A DNA stretch of 64,000 bases, from assembly GCF_018860565.1 (NCBI RefSeq), contig NZ_JAHKPS010000005.1, positions 1 through 64,000 of the forward strand, in the 5' to 3' direction. Below are positions 61,482 to 64,000 of this stretch, piece by piece (position 1 is the stretch's first letter; the number at the start of each line of letters is the position of its first letter). Below the pieces are notes generated by a model. The model made no database searches, had not been told where the DNA came from, and saw nothing but the letters and a program-made list of their open reading frames with translations. The translations under genes were made by a program, and so were the position numbers. Source of the stretch: Winogradskyella psychrotolerans. Its GTDB lineage: Bacteria > Bacteroidota > Bacteroidia > Flavobacteriales > Flavobacteriaceae.

Positions 61482-62870
61482 TTAAATATTAGCAATCGCT
61501 TTTATTTCTTCAATAAAACGATCTGCTAAAGTATCTGCTGCTGCTTGTGATGGTGCTTCGGTATAAATTCTAATAATTGGCTCTGTGTTACTCTTACGTA
61601 AATGTACCCAACTATCCGCGAAATCAATTTTTACACCATCAATAGTCGTTAATTTTTCATGGCTATAATTAGATTCCATAGCGTTTAAAATGCCATCAAC
61701 ATCCAATCCTGGAGTTAATTGAATCTTCTTCTTACTCATAAAATAGTTTGGGTAAGAAGCTCTAAGCTCACTAACTTTCATTTGCTTTTCAGCTAATAAA
61801 CTTAAAAATAATGCCACACCAACCAAAGCGTCACGTCCGTAATGAGAATCTGGATAAATAATGCCGCCATTTCCTTCACCACCAATAACTACATTGTTTT
61901 TCTTCATCAAAGTAACAACGTTTACTTCTCCTACTGCACTCGCTTCATAAGTTCCTCCATGTTTTTCGGTAACATCACGTAAAGCACGTGTAGAACTCAT
62001 ATTACTCACTGTGTTTCCTGGCGTTTTACTCAATACGTAATCGGCACAAGCTACTAAAGTGTATTCTTCTCCAAACATCTCTCCTGTTTCATCCATAAAG
62101 GCTAAACGATCAACATCTGGATCTACCACGATTCCGAAATCTGCATGCTCTTTTACAACCGCTTTTGCTAAATCACCTAAATGTTCTTTTAATGGTTCTG
62201 GATTATGTGGAAAATGACCTGTTGGATCACAATATAATTTTACAGGCTCAACACCTAAACGTTCTAATAATAAAGGAATAGCAATACCTCCTGTAGAATT
62301 CACACCATCTACAACCACTTTAAAATTAGCCTCTTTTATAGCTTTTACATTCACTAAGTCAAGGTCTAAGACCTCATCGATGTGAATATCAATATACGCA
62401 TCGTTAATTGTTATTTTCCCTAAATCATCAACCTCAGCAAAACTCATAGTGTTAGAATCTACAATCTCTAATATTTTCTGTCCTTCTGCTCCATTTAAAA
62501 ACTCACCTTTAGCATTTAAAAGCTTTAAGGCGTTCCATTGCTTAGGATTATGACTTGCAGTTAATATAATACCACCATCTGCATGTTCTAATGGCACAGC
62601 GATTTCTACTGTTGGTGTTGTAGACAACCCTAAATCAATAACATGAATTCCAAGACCAACTAAAGTATTCATTACCAAATTCTGAATCATTTCACCAGAA
62701 ATACGAGCATCTCTACCCACAACAACGACATAGTTGTCTTTATTACGCTGTTGCTTCAACCAAGTTCCGTAAGCAGCTGCAAATTTAACCGTATCTATAG
62801 GTGTTAAGTTTTCGTCTACTGGTCCTCCTATAGTCCCTCTAATTCCTGATATTGATTTTATTAAAGTCAT
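61482..62870 (-). CDS. glmM: Phosphoglucosamine mutase
   Basis: 462 residues from ATG 62870 (MTLIKSISGIRG); the extension from 62891 adds residues across the promoter. TASHNPKQWNALK contains the phosphorylated Ser; DPDVDRLAFMDETG is the metal loop; GGEGNGGIIYPDSHYGRDA and RKSNTEPIIRIYTEA (phosphate binding) follow. Turns glucosamine 6-phosphate into the 1-phosphate for the cell wall and lipid A. Confidence 0.93.
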   Translation of the reverse strand: MTLIKSISGIRGTIGGPVDENLTPIDTVKFAAAYGTWLKQQRNKDNYVVVVGRDARISGEMIQNLVMNTLVGLGIHVIDLGLSTTPTVEIAVPLEHADGGIILTASHNPKQWNALKLLNAKGEFLNGAEGQKILEIVDSNTMSFAEVDDLGKITINDAYIDIHIDEVLDLDLVNVKAIKEANFKVVVDGVNSTGGIAIPLLLERLGVEPVKLYCDPTGHFPHNPEPLKEHLGDLAKAVVKEHADFGIVVDPDVDRLAFMDETGEMFGEEYTLVACADYVLSKTPGNTVSNMSSTRALRDVTEKHGGTYEASAVGEVNVVTLMKKNNVVIGGEGNGGIIYPDSHYGRDALVGVALFLSLLAEKQMKVSELRASYPNYFMSKKKIQLTPGLDVDGILNAMESNYSHEKLTTIDGVKIDFADSWVHLRKSNTEPIIRIYTEAPSQAAADTLADRFIEEIKAIANI

Positions 62871-62888
62871 GTATACATCTATTTTTAG

Positions 62889-62896
62889 CAAATATA
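62889..62896 (-). promoter_or_regulatory. -7 box of glmM
   Basis: TATATTTG on the - strand, 19 bases before the glmM start at 62870. In the gap between divergent genes. Confidence 0.5.
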
Positions 62897-62950
62897 AATA
62901 GATATACCGTTTTTAACTATTTTGTTATTATGAATTTGTAAATTCGATGC

Positions 62951-63562
62951 ATGAATTTTCTCGCCCATATTTATCTTTCAGGAGACAACGAACTCATTAC
63001 TATTGGAAACTTTGTTAGCGATGGTGTAAGAGGTAATAAATACAAATTATACCCTACAGAAATTCAAGCAGGCATTAAGTTACATCGCCATATTGATACT
63101 TTTACTGACGCGCATCCTCTTTTTAGACAATGCACCAAACGCTTACATAAAGGTTATGGTCATTACAGCGGCGTTATTGTAGACATCTTTTTTGATCATT
63201 TTTTAGCCAAAAACTGGACCACTTATTCAGACATTCCGCTTGCAGATTATATTGATAATTTTTATAAAAGTCTTAAAGCGCATATTGAACTCTTACCTCC
63301 GCGATTTAAAAAGCTCACTCCAATTATGATTGAAGATAATTGGTTACTCAGTTATGCCACAATTGAAGGCATACAAACTGTTTTAAATGGCATGAATCAC
63401 AGAACAAAAGGGCTTTCTAAAATGAACTTAGCAACCAAAGAGCTTAAAGTACATTATGATGCTTTTGAAGCCGATTTCACCTTATTCTTTGAAGACCTTA
63501 AAACATTTAGTAACACCAAACGTATAGAGATTGAAAAGCAATTTAACATAAAACAGATTTAA
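62951..63562 (+). CDS. AcpH-like (DUF479) phosphodiesterase
   Basis: 203 residues. MNFLAHIYLSGDNELITIGNFVSDGVRG, LHRHIDTFTDAHP and HYSGVIVDIFFDHFLAKNW are the acyl carrier protein phosphodiesterase (DUF479) motifs with an HD-like metal site. Known member AcpH removes the phosphopantetheine arm from the acyl carrier protein. Confidence 0.9.
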   Translation: MNFLAHIYLSGDNELITIGNFVSDGVRGNKYKLYPTEIQAGIKLHRHIDTFTDAHPLFRQCTKRLHKGYGHYSGVIVDIFFDHFLAKNWTTYSDIPLADYIDNFYKSLKAHIELLPPRFKKLTPIMIEDNWLLSYATIEGIQTVLNGMNHRTKGLSKMNLATKELKVHYDAFEADFTLFFEDLKTFSNTKRIEIEKQFNIKQI

Positions 63563-63613
63563 GCATTACTATCTAACCGTATTAATTCTTGAAGTTTAAA
63601 ACGACTTACAATT

Positions 63614-64000
63614 ATGGCAAAACAATCCAAATTAAAAAAAGCACTAAAAATAATAGGTGGAGTTATCGTATTCTTCACTTTACCTTCACTGTTACTTTTT
63701 GGCTTTATATATTTCAAATACAATGAAGACTTACCAAAAGGGCAACCAGGAGCTAAAGCAGACCAACTAGCCACAAAAATGCTTGATGCCTTAGATGAAG
63801 CAGCCTATTTAAATACCGACTATTTAGAGTGGACCTTTAAAGGTAAACAACACTACAAATGGTATAAGTCTAATCATACCTGCGAAGTATACTGGGACAA
63901 TTTTACAGTGCTTTTAGACTTTGAAAATCCTAATAATTCTAAAGTTTTTGTTTTAGAACAAGAATACAATGGTATAGAGAAACAAGACTATATTACTAAA
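63614..64000 (+). CDS. Hypothetical membrane-anchored protein, partial
   Basis: At least 129 residues from ATG 63614 (MAKQSKLKKALKIIGG), cut by the window edge. One membrane helix (about 15-36), then KADQLATKMLDALDEAAYLNTDYLEWTFKGKQHYKWYK. A Flavobacteriia protein of unknown role. Confidence 0.7.
   Translation, partial: MAKQSKLKKALKIIGGVIVFFTLPSLLLFGFIYFKYNEDLPKGQPGAKADQLATKMLDALDEAAYLNTDYLEWTFKGKQHYKWYKSNHTCEVYWDNFTVLLDFENPNNSKVFVLEQEYNGIEKQDYITK

Noticed and set aside
1..64000. tRNA or rRNA genes
   Set aside because: I saw no cloverleaf-like or conserved rRNA sequence in any gap, but I could not run a search.

Overview
The window is AT-rich, with Bacteroidetes-type -7 boxes (TAnnTTTG), a type IX secretion sorting domain, and families typical of Flavobacteriia (DUF6266, DUF6090, DUF983, HYC_CC_PP, CzcA fused to an outer-membrane factor). 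It reads as a chromosome segment of a member of the Flavobacteriaceae. All calls are made by eye from sequence and family knowledge; no search was run.

Left part (1 to about 20.8 kb). After a partial IS110-family element at the left edge comes a long series of small unrelated genes, all on the + strand, each unit ending in an imperfect repeat, usually 120-170 bp long. These repeats behave like integron attC sites. They begin with ...AAC and end with GTT..., can fold into long imperfect hairpins, and the first bases of a unit are complementary to the bases at its own far end (for example GTTGGGCATA / TATGCCCAAC around 11917-13227). I interpret this as an integron-like gene-cassette array without an integrase in view. 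Cargo: a TlpA-type thioredoxin, small membrane proteins, a DinB protein, a TIR protein with two membrane helices, a nuclease-like protein, a ParDE toxin-antitoxin pair, a 16-residue repeat protein, a LysR regulator with a YeiH-type transporter, an acetyltransferase and several unknowns. A block of ordinary genes (ribB, a Crp/Fnr regulator, a type IX secreted protein, DUF983, AraC) at 4.0-7.7 kb interrupts the array.

Middle (20.9-24.9 kb). Two DUF6266-like genes, a YqiA-like hydrolase, a DUF6943-like gene and about 1.2 kb with no convincing gene.

Mobile island (about 25-55.4 kb, almost all on the - strand). A copper/silver module (RND pump, adaptor, TolC-like channel, HMA proteins, DUF305) and a zinc/cobalt/cadmium-type module (CzcA-outer-membrane-factor fusion, adaptor, Fur-family regulator, DUF3703, P-type ATPase, two small secreted HYC proteins) are followed by a defence block: an XRE regulator, a 1100-residue type IIG-like restriction-modification enzyme, a small unknown protein, and a long prokaryotic Argonaute that looks catalytically inactive but keeps a guide-binding MID pocket. 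Next come a primase-helicase-like DUF3987 protein, a VirE-N protein, helix-turn-helix proteins and a tyrosine integrase next to the 3' end of mnmE. That end closely resembles the site used by Salmonella genomic island 1 in the same gene.

Right part (55.4-64 kb). Ordinary chromosomal genes: mnmE, a TlpA/DUF4369 thioredoxin, rhomboid protease, lipid A-type acyltransferase, a class V aminotransferase, glmM, an AcpH-like phosphodiesterase and a partial unknown gene.
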